From NCBI GenBank assembly GCA_033239005.1, contig BSQZ01000069.1, positions 968,501 to 1,032,500 on the forward strand: 64,000 nt of DNA, read 5' to 3'. The translations under genes were made by a program, and so were the position numbers. This DNA comes from Lamellibrachia satsuma. Taxonomy: Eukaryota; Annelida; Polychaeta; Sabellida; Siboglinidae. Every line of letters starts with the position of its first letter. The first letter of the stretch is position 1. Positions 48,007 through 59,384 of the stretch are shown piece by piece. The notes beneath the pieces are model-generated. The model did no database searches and was not told the DNA's origin. It saw only the letters and a program-made list of their open reading frames with translations.

Positions 48007-48307
48007 AAATTCATACTGTTGGCAAGTCAAGTCCTACTCCCAACCACACAACACGTCAGTTAGATTCATCAATTACTTCCGAACAAGAGAACATAAAAGA
48101 AGCTGTTTTTCTGCAATATGATGACATGCTAATGAAAAAAGAAAAAGTATATACGGTAGGATTTTGTCTACTTTTAACATTGTCAAATTTTATCCTTTGG
48201 AATTTTGTTTTTTATTTTGTCTCTAGGCATTTAGTCGTGTGGGATTATGTCCAGATACAATCAAAATTTACAACAACAAAAAACAAAATTTTGCAAAATG
48301 CCGAAGC

Positions 48308-48385
48308 AGCGCACTGTATGGGCTTCACAGGCATCACACTGTATGGGCTTCACAGACATCACACTGTATGGGCTTCACAGACATC
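48308..48385. repeat. 27-bp triplication
   Basis: Three copies of CACTGTATGGGCTTCACAG followed by GCATCA or ACATCA. Confidence 0.9.
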
Positions 48386-49038
48386 ATAGATTTTTAAGCC
48401 TTCATGCACCATAAGTGTTATCTTCCCCTTTTCCTGTTCTTAACTATTTTTTTTAGGATGCAAAGAATCCTTGAAAAGGGGTATTGTCTGTATATTACTA
48501 GCACTTTATCCATCTATCATGAACGCAGAAAGAAAATCTTGATCTGCTCCACGTTGCACAAAATGTACTAACCCTAGTGTACCAGATGGCAGCACTGGCC
48601 ACTAGCTGCGCCATCTGGGGAACTTGACTGACATTATCTCTCCTGCTGGAAAGTTATCTATAGGCTGTCTTGACAGTCTGTGGCACCCTTAATCACTTAT
48701 GTAAATTGATACCCCCAACCCCATTCAGCCCCACAGTGAAGTGGCTGGGTTGTTTTTTATTGACCAATTGCAAACAAACCCCCACTGACTGTTGTTAGCT
48801 ATGCCTGGCACATGTGTCGTCTGTCATTGGTGACAGGTGTGACCTGATGGGGTGTGTGTTGACACTGTCCTAGACCCACTAGCGGGCAGTGTATTGACAG
48901 GCGTCATAGGGTGGCTGACTTACTTAGACTGGCTCAGCACAACAGCTGTGGAATGACAGCGGTTATAGTGTATCAGATGAAAGGTCTTCCTGATGCTACT
49001 TTCTGGTGACTTGCCCTAACAGTTGTTTGGATGTAGCC

Positions 49039-49196
49039 ATGAGTCTAGTAACTTCAACACCCAAGCGTGAGGCGCAGCAATGCTCGACCTCGAGACAGGG
49101 TGGCTTTAGACTTCAGTCTCTGAACAGTTACACAGAGAGTCCCCTCTTCCAACGCAGGGCTCACCAAGGAGTTGACATCAGTGACACCGAAATCAG
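49039..49196 (+). CDS. PINCH alternative first exon 1a
   Basis: Starts at the only in-frame ATG (49,039) after a stop-free leader, reads MSLVTSTPKREAQQCSTSRQ and ends SPLFQRRAHQGVDISDTEI, then AG|gtgact in phase 2. It joins exon 2 (T|GGC) to give Ser-Gly-Asn-Met. The N-terminus has no domain; vertebrate PINCH also has alternative N-terminal exons. The exon is supported by frame and by similarity of its C-terminal half to exon 1b. Confidence 0.72.
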
Positions 49197-49485
49197 GTGA
49201 CTTGCCTTATCTAGGTTGCATGTTACATCATGTCTTAATGATCTTATCTAAGTCAAATGTGGCATCATATCTTATCTAGGTCAATGTGGCATTTCATCTT
49301 ATCTATGTCACATGTGACATCACATCTTATCTAGGTCGCCTGTGGCATCACATCTTATCTAGGTCACCTGTGACCTCAATGTAATCTAGGTCGCATGTGC
49401 CATCACATCTTATCTGGGTTGTATGTGACATGACCTATTATCTAGGTCACATGTGACATCACTCTTGTCTAGGTCTGATACTGCC
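49197..49485. repeat. Degenerate ~28-bp tandem repeat starting at the exon 1a donor
   Basis: Units contain CTTATCTAGGTCACATGTGA and CATCACAT. It begins within about 10 bp of the exon 1a donor. Confidence 0.85.
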
Positions 49486-49489
49486 TTAT

Positions 49490-51480
49490 GATGTGTTCAA
49501 CATAGGAATATGTCTAGAAAAGTTTTTTGTAGATGGCTTTTTGTAGTTTCCTATGTCGGACTTGAACTTATGTCATTCTGGTTTCTACAGCAATACTAGA
49601 AAACAGATCAATCTTCAGATATGGTTCAACGCCTGTCAGACTTGCATTTATTAGGGCATAGCAATGTCATCATCTTAACATTATTCAAAGTGTTACTGTT
49701 TTCATAAGGTATGAATATATGTACAGACTGTCTAGCATGACTAATTTTTGTTTTCTGCATGTTATTCTGACTTGGAACTGTTTATTATTTACAACTTAAA
49801 TTACAAGTCAAAAAGGCATTACAGTTTATTGACAACTACCAATAACCAAAGGGAAAAACATAATTTGGGATCAGTTACTGCTGATGACTTGCTATAGCTG
49901 TCCCTGATTGGATCAATGTCTTGTTGGACAAAAAACGTTTTCTAACTGAATATACGGGTCCATTGCTATGGCAACAGCCATATATATTCCTATCTTCTCA
50001 CAGTTGGTCTTCTTTATCTTTTACTTCACTCAGACTTCCCAGTAACATACTTTTTTCTTATGTTGCAAAAGCAACAAAATCCATCACACTAGCCCTTGAA
50101 AAATTTGGTAGTCCTCCTTCAAATGTGCTCACTGTATGTGGTCCAGCACTTGGTAGTCCTTCAAATGTGCTCACTGTATGTGGTCCAGCACTTGGTAGTA
50201 ACATTTGTTTTCAGCTACCGGTAGCTCAATTTAGGAGTAGAATGACAGAAATGTCATTGCTGATACACTTACATTGCCGTGAGGCCTTCCTAGACAAGTC
50301 TGCAGTGACATTACATACCACAGCCATGTGTGCTGTGACAAACAACAAACAAAAAATCGTTTTGGTTTCTTGTTTCTGCCAGACAATACCCACATTAGAT
50401 AAGCTACGTCCTGTAGGCAGGGAAACATGATGATGAAATGTGGTTTGATTTCAATGGTCTAAGAAGCCATTTACAATGGGCTCCGCATATATAGTCCCGG
50501 AGCATTAGGTCAAAAATGGACCCAAGATGGAAATAAATAGTACAAAGCAAATTTGTTCAGGATAGTTGCAAAATGTCATAGTGAACAACATGTCAAAAGT
50601 CCCCATGTTTCCCCTGTGTGCAATTGTCACAATGAGGCTAGATGCGTGAGAACTATTATAGACTGATGGCTGTTGGGTTGGAATCACTTCCAATCATGAA
50701 TTTCATCGTCCAGTCATTGTGACAACATGAAATCTTGACAACAACTATTAGCCATAATATCACAAATGATAAACACATCTTGATCTCATTAAGAAAAGTG
50801 TAATTTTTGGGTGAAAGTCAAATTTTAAGTTTTGACACTGGCATCATGGTTGGTATCAATTGAAAGCTTATGATCTACTGAACGAAGCTGGCTATAAAAT
50901 ATCCAGTATGTGGACCATACATATCCCTGGTAGGACAGATGTAAGGTCAAAGTCCTATCTTATCCTACAGCTGCCTCACGTTAACTGTGCCCCTTTAACC
51001 ATATTAAATTGTTTTTTTTTTCACTGGCAATATTCTTGATAATATTGAGTGACTTGGCAAGTGGGTGCAAGTATTTATTTCTTGTCCAAACATAGTCGCC
51101 ACCCTGTAAGTGTAAAATTGTCAGGGCTTTTTTTCTCCAAAATAAACAGTAAGACACAGTTGTAATACTTTCGCCAAATTTGATTGTTATTTGCTATTGT
51201 GACACCAATATACATTACTCATAGTCAAATTGAGCCATTTTTTACCTCTCTGTATGTACAAGCAAAACAAAACATTTTATTAAGGTTAAAGGGATGCAAT
51301 TAATGTGAGCATGTAATAGTTCCAAAACCTACAGTATCATATTTAAATCAAGTGCTTCACTCACATTCTGCCATTTAATTTTTGTCATTCTTGACAAAGA
51401 TTTAAACTGCTCTTTATGTAAAAAAAATTAGCTTTCACAAATTCATTTTGAACTGTCACAATGACTACCAGTAATTACAA
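49490..51480. other. PINCH first intron; one 38-bp duplication
   Basis: A direct duplication containing TCAAATGTGCTCACTGTATG lies at 50,116-50,195. Otherwise nothing recognised. Confidence 0.45.
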
Positions 51481-51584
51481 TAACAGTGTGGTGCTGTGTG
51501 GATAAATCCATCCTGGACAAAAACCCCACACCCAAATTGCTGGGCAGATTTTGTCAAGGGGGTTGTGTCCAGAGGGCTTGTCCT

Positions 51585-52278
51585 ACGCTGTATGGACAAA
51601 ATTCCCCCAGACAAAAATCCCCTCTGGACATAATACCCCTACTTAAATGACAAGTAAGACAAAATCCACCCTTCCCAGATAACTAAAAAGTAAAATATCT
51701 AGTATTAGTAATAATCTTTATTAATTTTGGACTTGTCAATATTTAGTTATATATCTTTATGAATGTGTGGTAATGTCATCACATTCCCACTGAATACGAT
51801 TCTTCTTCTGAACATTTTTGTGTAAATGTACCCATTATAGCACAATTTATTTCCACCTTTGTTAATCTCTATGACCTCCATGTCGATGATTGATGCTACA
51901 AAGGTTTTTACATACAGAGATGTGTATTACTGGCATGGCTTCTAAAGCCACCTAGACAGACAGTGTGGGGTCAAGAAAGTATATTGGTTATGGTGAATAG
52001 ATTATGGGTATATGTACTACATGAACGGTTTATTGGCTTTTTGTTTCCTAATCCTAACTCTGGTCCAATCAAGAATTATAAGGCAAAACAGAATAAATTA
52101 AACAATAAAAATTTTAGTTCATTGTTTAACATTATAAAAACATAATAAGAAATAAGTAAAATCAACGTGTATGAAGATGATGGTTGGGGTGGGGGAATTT
52201 TGTCCTATTTGTCATTTTGGTGGGGGATTATGTCCGGGGGACTTTTGTCTGGAGGGATTGTGTCTGGGGGGGATTTTG
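51585..52278. mobile_element. Foldback-like element with ~95-bp inverted repeats
   Basis: Left arm 51,585-51,675 (GTATGGACAAAATTCCCCCA, GACAAAAATCCCC, GGACATAATACCCC, AAATGACAAGTAAGACAAAA) is the imperfect reverse complement of the right arm 52,185-52,278. About 510 bp of AT-rich, non-coding sequence lies between. The left flank (51,500-51,580) has further GACAAAAACCCC-like motifs, so the true ends may be farther out. Confidence 0.8.
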
Positions 52279-53309
52279 TCCTACATTCTTGTCCAGTTCC
52301 ATGCCTAAGCTATGATTTGTATCTCAGTAAGTGGTGGCCTTAGCTGTGGCAGTCTTCACCATTTATCCCTCCTACTACAACATTATTTCTTTGTCATGGC
52401 ACGGTCAACACTTTCGCATGACTACTTCCTTGGTGTCTTGACCGCATCAGATTTGTACACAGCTAAAGTGCTACTTAAGGTGCCTGATCTGATAATCTCA
52501 TTCAGTGAATGTTGTCATGTTTACTCTACAGTGATCAGTGAACGTAGATCATGTAGGCTTGGCACACAGAATGTGTTTGAATTAGGTAACCAGTCAATGG
52601 TATGTTATAATAGTATGCTTCGGTCGGTTGGCCTGACAGTTAGTCGGTCAGTGTGTGGGGGTGTGTGTGTATCCGTGGGGGTATATGTGATGTATGATTA
52701 CATTTATAACCCACTGCTGAAGGGCCTGCTACCGGTAGTAGTGAACCCTTGGTCTGTCAAGAGTCCCCCAATAGGCCACTTGTGAGTGTTGTAGCATTAC
52801 ATGACTGTCATCTGGTTGCAATTACAGTTTGTAGACTCATAATGTCCACTGTGTGTTCCTGACCCAGATAAGCAGTTATTCATGCTAGATTGGCCTGCTA
52901 GACACAGATAAGGCCCTATCAGACTTAGATTGAAGTTGAATGGCTGAGATCATGTTCACTGGCTGGGCCTGACAGACTCTGATGTTTATCATTCAGTCAC
53001 TGTTGTGTGCTGCCAGGTATGGCACTCTTGGTTGACTCCAGGTCACTCTGTCCCACCTGTTGACACAGCTGGACACAGGTGTAAGGGATCTTCTCCCTAT
53101 CGGGTCATCCACACAGGTTTGGGATAACAGTTTTTATCATGAGTGGATTGTCTTCACATATTGGATTACAGTGGATCAACGTGGATTGTGGCATACTTTA
53201 ATCCGTCAGACACACGTAGTGAATTTTGTGAACCGTGGACTGTTGTGAATTTAACATAGAAGACTATTTGTCACACCAAGTGATAAGTGTGTTAGAGTGC
53301 AGTCGTATT

Positions 53310-53473
53310 ATGGCGAACCAGTACAGACATGGGGAGGGCGATTGGTCGATGCACTCCAGCCACATGGTGTCGCCACCTATCGTTAGACTCGGTTCCGTGA
53401 GTGCACACCGAAACAACCCACTTCTCCAGCGCCGTCTACAACATCAACAGCCTGTTATCCAGGAGACAGAAAG
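53310..53473 (+). CDS. PINCH alternative first exon 1b
   Basis: ATG at 53,310 opens MANQYRHGEGDWSMHSSHMV; the end reads NNPLLQRRLQHQQPVIQETE, then AG|gtgact in phase 2, the same phase and donor as exon 1a. SPLFQRR...DTEI in 1a and NPLLQRR...QETE in 1b align, so the two are probably an old duplication that now gives two promoters and two N-termini. There is no acceptor-like sequence immediately before the ATG, consistent with a first exon. Confidence 0.72.
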
Positions 53474-53935
53474 GTGACTGAGTGTAGAGACTAACCCTAG
53501 AGATGTGATCACTAACCCTCGGATCACAAAGTGTAGAGATTAACTCTCGAATGTGATCACAAAATGTAGAGACTAACCCTCAAACGTGATCACAAAGTGT
53601 AAAGACTAATCTTGGAAGCATGATCGCAAGGTGTAGACAATAACCCACAGATGAGATCACAAAGTGTAGCGACTAACCCTCGGATGAGATCACAAAGTGT
53701 AGCGACTAACCCTCGGATGAGATCACAAAGTGTAGAGACTAACCCTCAAATGTGATCACAAAGTGTAGAGACTAACCTTCGAAGCATGATCACAAGGTGT
53801 AGACAATAACCCTCGGATGAGATCACAAAGTGTAGCGACTAACGCTCAGATGAGATCACAAAGTGTAGAGACTAACCTTCAACATGTGATCTCAAAGTGT
53901 AGAGACAATCCTGGGAATTTGATAACAAACTAAGC
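53474..53935. repeat. ~33-bp minisatellite starting at the exon 1b donor, about 13 copies
   Basis: Units contain GTGTAGAGACTAACCCTCGG and ATGAGATCACAAA. The first unit begins inside the donor region (gtgactgagtgtagagac). Confidence 0.93.
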
Positions 53936-54323
53936 TCAGGGATATTGTTACAAGCTTACACCCTGTCACATGACCGTGTCTGTTTATTATTTTATTAATA
54001 TTGAGTACAAGTCACATATATGGCATATGAGAAGGATGTTGGAAATATGTGTGTTTTGGTTGAGACACTGAAAGCTGTAGATCCCGCCTCTGCGCTGGCA
54101 GATGGTTGTGACTGGGGCTACTTCTTGGTCGGGCGTGTGAGGCACTGAGCAGGCAACTATAACAGTGATGACATGACGTAGCTGACTCTGGAGTCAACAG
54201 TCTCTAGTCTAGATCCTGTCTATCTTGGTTACGTTGGTGTTTTACTTGGCGTGTACGATAGTGATCTTCCGCGTCTAAGCACAAACCTCCTTGGATCATT
54301 CTTTCAAATTTTTTAATTGTATT

Positions 54324-54572
54324 TACCGTATTCGACCTAATAAGAGTACAGCAAAAATCTGTTTCTCTAGACAATAATTTAACTGTTTAACACTAGTGGT
54401 ATCATTTGGTGAGTTGTAGAACAACTGAAAAGTGGTGTCAACTATTTAACACCAGATGGCGAAATTTTTCAGTTGTTCCACACTGGTCAAATTACAATAA
54501 TTATGGATCCTGCTGAGTAAAAAAGGGGTGTATGCTAATTAGGGCATGAATATTTACTAGGTCGAACATGGT
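54324..54572 (+). mobile_element. MITE-like element copy
   Basis: Left end TACCGTATTCGACCTAATAA, internal hairpin 54,415-54,485, right end TTACTAGGTCGAACATGGTG. It lacks ~60 bp of the left sub-terminal region and is followed directly by (TG)n(TA)n. Confidence 0.88.
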
Positions 54573-54577
54573 GTGCA

Positions 54578-54579
<2 letters not shown>

Positions 54580-54630
<51 letters not shown>

Positions 54631-54632
54631 GC
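54580..54632. repeat. (TG)n(TA)n microsatellite
   Basis: About 14 bp of TG followed by about 40 bp of TA. Confidence 0.95.
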
Positions 54633-54639
54633 ATGATTA

Positions 54640-56030
54640 ATTGACATAAAATGCACTTTTTATTCTTCTTGGTGCCTGTGGCAGGGGAAGTAAAAGATCC
54701 CATTGCATGTGTAGCCTCGTAGGACTGAGACGTTAAGGAAGCGCTTAGACCGACAAAGGGCATGGAGTTCCAGCAAACATGGCAGGGTTACCAATCAAAG
54801 TTACCCCAATTGCCCAGACTGAGACATTTCTGTTGCGTGTCCACTCACTACTGTTAATAATTTGTAACCAACCAGTTTGGCTGTGGATAAATTTAACAGC
54901 ATAATATATTATTATGTGTGTTCAGACGACTCTGTGTACGTGCATGCTTCATTTATAAACATGCCATCGTTTGGCACATGTCTAATGTCCCTTGCACCAT
55001 ATGAGATGACTTACTGTCTCCACAGTGATAAACTCTTTGATGGGAAGTGTTTGCATTGACTGGGTTGCAGTGTGATATTGTAGTTACAAAGTAGTAAACT
55101 GAATGGTGTCTTTGTCAGACTGCCAAGTGGAGTTTTTACTGGGCTATTCAAAGGGATATACATCAAACACGACCAGCATACTGGTGCCACATTAGTATTG
55201 TGGTATTTCCTACATTTTGTGTGTGTTCAGTTGCAAGTTTCTTGTGGTTTTATAAACTCACTGATAGTATTCAAGTGTTGATGCTTGTTAAAGTAAAGCA
55301 AGACAAACTTAGGAGTTGCACCAGTACATTTCATGTTTTGTACATGCATGAGATGTATGAATGCAATGAATCCTATTTGTAACAGGTGCCTTAGTATTAA
55401 AGGTGGGAGGTCAACAGTCATAATTATCCTACAGACCGTGTAGAAGAGAACAGGTGTCTGTTTACCTGTACATACCTGTACATACCTGTCTGTTGTCAGT
55501 GTGCAGTGGAGCGTGACAATACAGAGAAACACGAAACATCAAGCTGCACACATTCTTCTTTTGCACATGCACACACACATGCCTGTGCACACACATGCTC
55601 GCATGCACACTGAGTTCACAAGGCGGGATTGTTTAATACTACAAGAACAATGATGAAACTGCACTTTGTCCCAGTTGCTATACTAACAAATGAAGTCATT
55701 TGCTATGGGTACATCTGTGATTGGTATTTGTTGGTTGCAGACCCCGTAGTAGATGGTCAAACAAGTAATGTTTCACAAACTTTATTGTCCGTTTTTTCTT
55801 TTTCCTTATACATGCACGCAGACGCAAACTCACATGCCTCCCTTTTTGCGCAGATACAATGTCCTCATAAAAGATGTCCTCCACAGGGGGACATCCAGAC
55901 AGTCTCCTACCTTCCACATAGTCATATATAAATTATAGAAAATATATTCATCTGTTATGTACATACGCACACGCACACATGCAAGCATTCATGCATGCAC
56001 ATAAACCAAACTTCTGATAATACGATTGTT
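54640..56030. other. PINCH intron; nothing certain
   Basis: 54,650-54,800 (GTGGCAGGGGAAGTAAAAGA, GATCCCATTGCATGTG) resembles SINE-body sequence but has no recognised head. (CACA)-rich simple sequence lies at 55,560-55,615 and 55,960-56,000. Confidence 0.4.
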
Positions 56031-56035
56031 GTTTC

Positions 56036-56572
56036 TTGCAGTGACAACATAGTATTGGGTGGCAATGCCTGGCAAAACGAGAGTTTTAAATGTTGTTGTT
56101 TCCTGCAGTGGCAACATGGTATTGGGTGTCAATGCATGGCAAAACGAGAGTTTTAAATGTTGTTTCCTGCAGTGGCAACATGGTATTGACTTGCAATGGC
56201 TGGCATTACAAGTGTTTTAAATGTTGTTGTTTCCTGCAGTGGCAACATGTGGCAATGCCTGGTAATACAAGTGTTTTAGATGTTGTTGTTTCCTGCAGTG
56301 GCAACATGGTATTGAGTGGCAGTGCCTGGCAATATGCGTGTTTTAAATGTTGTTGTTTCCTGCAGTGGCAACATGGTATTGAGTAGCAATGCCTTGCAAT
56401 ACGAGTGTTTTAAATGTTGTTGTTTCCTGCAGTGGCAACATGGTATTGAGTGGCAATGCCTGGCAGTATGAGTGTGTTTTAAAAGTTGTTGTTTCCTGCA
56501 GTGGCAACATGTTATTGGGTGGCAATGCCTGGCAGTATGAGTGTGTTTTAAAAGTTGTTGTTTCTTGTAGTG
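56036..56572. repeat. Minisatellite, 67-69-bp units, about 9 copies, each carrying the PINCH exon 2 splice acceptor
   Basis: Each unit reads GTTGTTTCCTGCAG|TGGCAAC then ATGGTATTGGGTGGCAATGC, i.e. polypyrimidine tract, acceptor and ~30 bases of exon 2. The two units nearest the exon are 69 bp (23 codons) and open, so a frame reads through GGNAWQYECVLKVVVSCSGN into LIM1. More distant units are 67 bp or shorter and shift frame. Confidence 0.95.
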
Positions 56573-56681
56573 GCAACATGGTATTGGGTGGCAATGCCTG
56601 TGCCCGCTGTGGGACGGGCTTCGGAAAAGACGAGGAGATGGTCAACTCTAGCGGTCAAGTCTGGCACGTCCACTGCTTTGT
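56571..56681 (+). CDS. PINCH exon 2: first half of LIM1
   Basis: Acceptor tttcttgtag|TGGCAAC, donor TTTGT|gtaagt. It encodes GNMVLGGNACARCGTGFGKD and EEMVNSSGQVWHVHCFV, providing C63, C66, H85 and C88 of LIM1. The acceptor and the first ~30 bases are repeated about nine times upstream (56,036-56,570), and the two nearest upstream copies are in frame. Confidence 0.95.
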
Positions 56682-57019
56682 GTAAGTACACACGTAGCAA
56701 TACAGTGGTCTCACTATAATATGTTGTTCACCGGGTTTGTTGGCTGAGTATATCACCACTGCAAGACGATGCTGAAGACATGCCTTTTCAAAACTGATCA
56801 TGGTTATGAAATACTTGCAAATATTTTTTATGTGCCTATTATATTAGGAGCAATTCGCACAACAATTTTTAGTTTTATTTATTTTATTACCTATACCTAG
56901 TAAATAAATTTTTTATTTGTAACTCAAGAGCAGTGCTTGATTTTTTAGATTTTAAATGTGAACTGATTCTTGACTTCTTCTATAACTAATTAATACATTT
57001 TAATTAATATTGGCAGAGC

Positions 57020-57305
57020 GAGAAAGTGGAGGAGGGGAAGTAAATAGGGGACGATGGGAAGTAAATAGGGGACGAGGGAAGTAAATAGGGGACGAGGGGT
57101 GTAAATAAGGGATGAGGGGTGTAAATAGGGGATGAGGGAAGTAAATAGGGGATGAGGGAAGTAAATAGAGGATGGGGGAAGTAAATAGAGGATGTTAGAA
57201 GTAAATAGAGGAAGGGGGAGTAAATAGAGGATGAGGGAAGTAAATAAAGGATGGGGGAAGTAAATGGAGGATGAGGGAAGTAAATAGATGATGAGGAAAG
57301 GATGA
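57020..57305. repeat. ~20-bp purine-rich tandem repeat, about 14 copies
   Basis: Unit resembles AGTAAATAGGGGATGAGGGA. The plus strand is almost pure purine with few T. Confidence 0.93.
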
Positions 57306-57589
57306 GGTTGGGTGTATTTCTATTTTGCTGGGATCAAGAGATGGTCAAGAAATACAGAGGAGTTGACATCAGTATTTGTAGCTGGGGACAGATCACTGTT
57401 TCACTTCAGGGTTCATGGCATACGAATTGAGTGCCAGTGATTTTGAGACAGCAGCCCCCTGTTCCCTTACAAAATGCTTTTTGACCAGGGTAGTTGGCCT
57501 ATGTAATGACAATAACACTTATGCTGTGCAGAAGCTTAATTTTCTTGTGGCTGTTTAGTGGAAAATGAACATGTCAAGGACGGTAGAGT

Positions 57590-57735
57590 CCCCTGTGTAC
57601 GTAGACAGAACCTGGTTGGTTTGGGTGACATGATGGAGGTAGACAGAACCTGTACGTAGACAGAACCTGGTTGGTTTGGGTGACATGATGGAGGTAGACA
57701 GAACCTGGTTGGTTTGGGTGACATGATGGAGGTTG
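57590..57735. repeat. ~48-bp repeat, about 3 copies
   Basis: Unit contains GTAGACAGAACCTGGTTGG and TTTGGGTGACATGATGGAG. Confidence 0.9.
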
Positions 57736-57836
57736 TATGTTGAATTCAAAAAGTAGTGTTGTGTACATCATTGAAAAATTTTAACATTGCCACCAGTGGA
57801 GAAATATATAGTGCTGACCCCTTGTTCTGTCTGTAG

Positions 57837-57882
57837 GTGTGCTCAATGCTTCCAGACCTTCCCCGATGGCATCTTTTATGAA
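57837..57882 (+). CDS. PINCH exon 3: CAQCFQTFPDGIFYE
   Basis: A 46-nt exon between tgtctgtag and gtaagt. CAQCFQTFPDGIFYE matches CAQCFQQFPEGLFYE of vertebrate LIMS1 and supplies C91 and C94 of LIM1. Confidence 0.96.
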
Positions 57883-58012
57883 GTAAGTCAACTGTCTACA
57901 ATCCACTGTGGACAACTTGGCAGATTAGGGATTTATTACATGAATATCATTCCACTGCAAAAGGAGAAATTAGGAATTTAGTTTGTGTGATTCCTTTGCA
58001 AGACAATGAAAT

Positions 58013-58303
58013 TACCGTATTCGACCTATTAAGCATACATGACCTAATTAGCGTACACCCCCTTTTTAATCAGCAGGATCCATAATTATTGTAATTTGAC
58101 TAGTGTGGAACAACTGAAAAGTGTTGCCATCTGGTGTTAGACAGTTGGCACTACTTTTCAGTTGTTCTACACTAGTCACCAAACGACACCAGTAGTTGTC
58201 TAGAGGAAACAATATTGGTGTACGCTTATAAGAACAGATTCCTTGAAATTTTTCCATGGCCCAATTTTCAAGCGTACTGTTCGCTTATTAGGTCGAATAC
58301 GGT
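58013..58303 (-). mobile_element. MITE-like element, best full-length copy (291 bp)
   Basis: Terminal inverted repeats of about 24 bp: TACCGTATTCGACCTATTAA at one end and TTATTAGGTCGAATACGGTG at the other, with sub-terminal GCATACA / GCGTAC. Inner hairpin: GTGTGGAACAACTGAAAAGT pairs with ACTTTTCAGTTGTTCTACAC around a ~30-bp loop. No coding capacity. TA at the edges of several copies suggests TA target duplication. Confidence 0.93.
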
Positions 58304-58383
58304 GGTTGTCTGATAGATGCACAAACTACCAGTGACCTTCAACTTGTAGTGTGTCGGTCTTTAGACAATTAATTATCTGATAG

Positions 58384-58690
58384 ATGCACAAACAACATTC
58401 TTGTATAGCGCAGTATCCAGTCCTTGTGACTGGACACTGCACCCCTAGCAGACCTGTTCATTCTCTGGGCAGCTTTCAGCCATGCTGCAATTACTACGCA
58501 AAGACTATTCGTTCCAATATCCACCACTGCCTGTAGCCAGGTGCTCATTTATACAGCTGAGTGAACTGAAGCAACGTGGAATAAACGAAATTGCCCAAGC
58601 TTCGAAACGGCTGTAAGAAGATTCAGAACCAGGTTCTCTCGATTGAGGGTCCAATATTCTTATCACTATGCTACCACGCCTCACAAACTG
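58384..58690 (-). mobile_element. tRNA-derived SINE, near full length
   Basis: Read on the minus strand: a head GGCGTGGTAGCATAGTGATA (A-box region) with AACCTGGTTCTGAATC (B box), a body CGTTTCGAAGCTTGGGCAAT, and a tail CAAGGACTGGATACTGCGCT followed by ATACAAGAA. The copies at 60.96 and 61.26 kb share body and tail. Confidence 0.85.
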
Positions 58691-59010
58691 TTACCTACAA
58701 CCTGTAGTGCCTCAGTCAGGTTGTAGACTAAGGTTATTTATATGGTTTTCTGTGCTGCTTTTGTGGCAGTGTTTGTGTTGAAGGCAAAAGGCAGGCCCAT
58801 GGTAGAAACTATTAAAAATATTAACCAAACATCGTTATACTGCAATACTTTTGGATTTGTATTATAAATACTCACAATACTGTATTGCGTAATAAAACAA
58901 ATATTACAAATATTTTGCAATACTAAAAATACTCAGAATTTTTTGCACATCCCTGAATTCAAACATTTGCACAACTGACAGGCCTGACACCTGGTGTGTC
59001 ACTGTTGTAG

Positions 59011-59077
59011 TTTGATGGACGCAAGTACTGTGAGCATGACTTCAACGTTCTGTTTGCCCCCTGCTGCAACAAGTGTG
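59011..59077 (+). CDS. PINCH exon 4: [19 protein letters not shown]
   Basis: Acceptor actgttgtag|TTTGAT, donor AAGTGTG|gtacgt. [20 protein letters not shown] completes LIM1 (C112, D115) and opens LIM2 (C124, C127). Phase 0 to 1. Confidence 0.97.
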
Positions 59078-59137
59078 GTACGTCTCACTCTCTCTGCAGA
59101 ACTTACATCGCTCATATATTTACCTACTACTACAAAG

Positions 59138-59347
59138 TACCGTATTTGACCTAATAAGCGCACAGTACGCTTGGAAAAAGATTGGGCCATGGAAAAATGT
59201 AAAGAAATCTGTTCTTATAAGCATACGCCAAAATTTTTTCTTTTTCTTTGTTCCACATTAGTCAAATTAGAATAATTATAGATCCTGCTGATTAGAAAGG
59301 GGGTTATGCTAATTAGAGCATGTACGCTTAATAGGTCTGATACGGTA
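59138..59347 (+). mobile_element. MITE-like element with internal deletion
   Basis: Both ends are present (TACCGTATTTGACCTAATAA, TTAATAGGTCTGATACGGTA) with TA flanks, but one half of the inner hairpin is deleted. Confidence 0.92.
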
Positions 59348-59384
59348 TGTGTTCTATGTCTTTTTTAGCATACCTATGTGTACT

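Larger units (their letters stand above)
41940..49035. other. Intergenic region between the divergent exchanger and PINCH genes
   Basis: About 7.1 kb between start codons. It should hold both 5' UTRs and promoters, but no TATA box or CpG-rich core was picked out by eye. Contents recognised: tRNA-like SINE head (43,188-43,268), 27-bp repeat (45,680-45,790), a probable retroelement tail (47,965-48,006) and a short triplication (48,308-48,385). Frames of up to 155 codons (47,521-47,988) have no recognised similarity. Confidence 0.6.
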
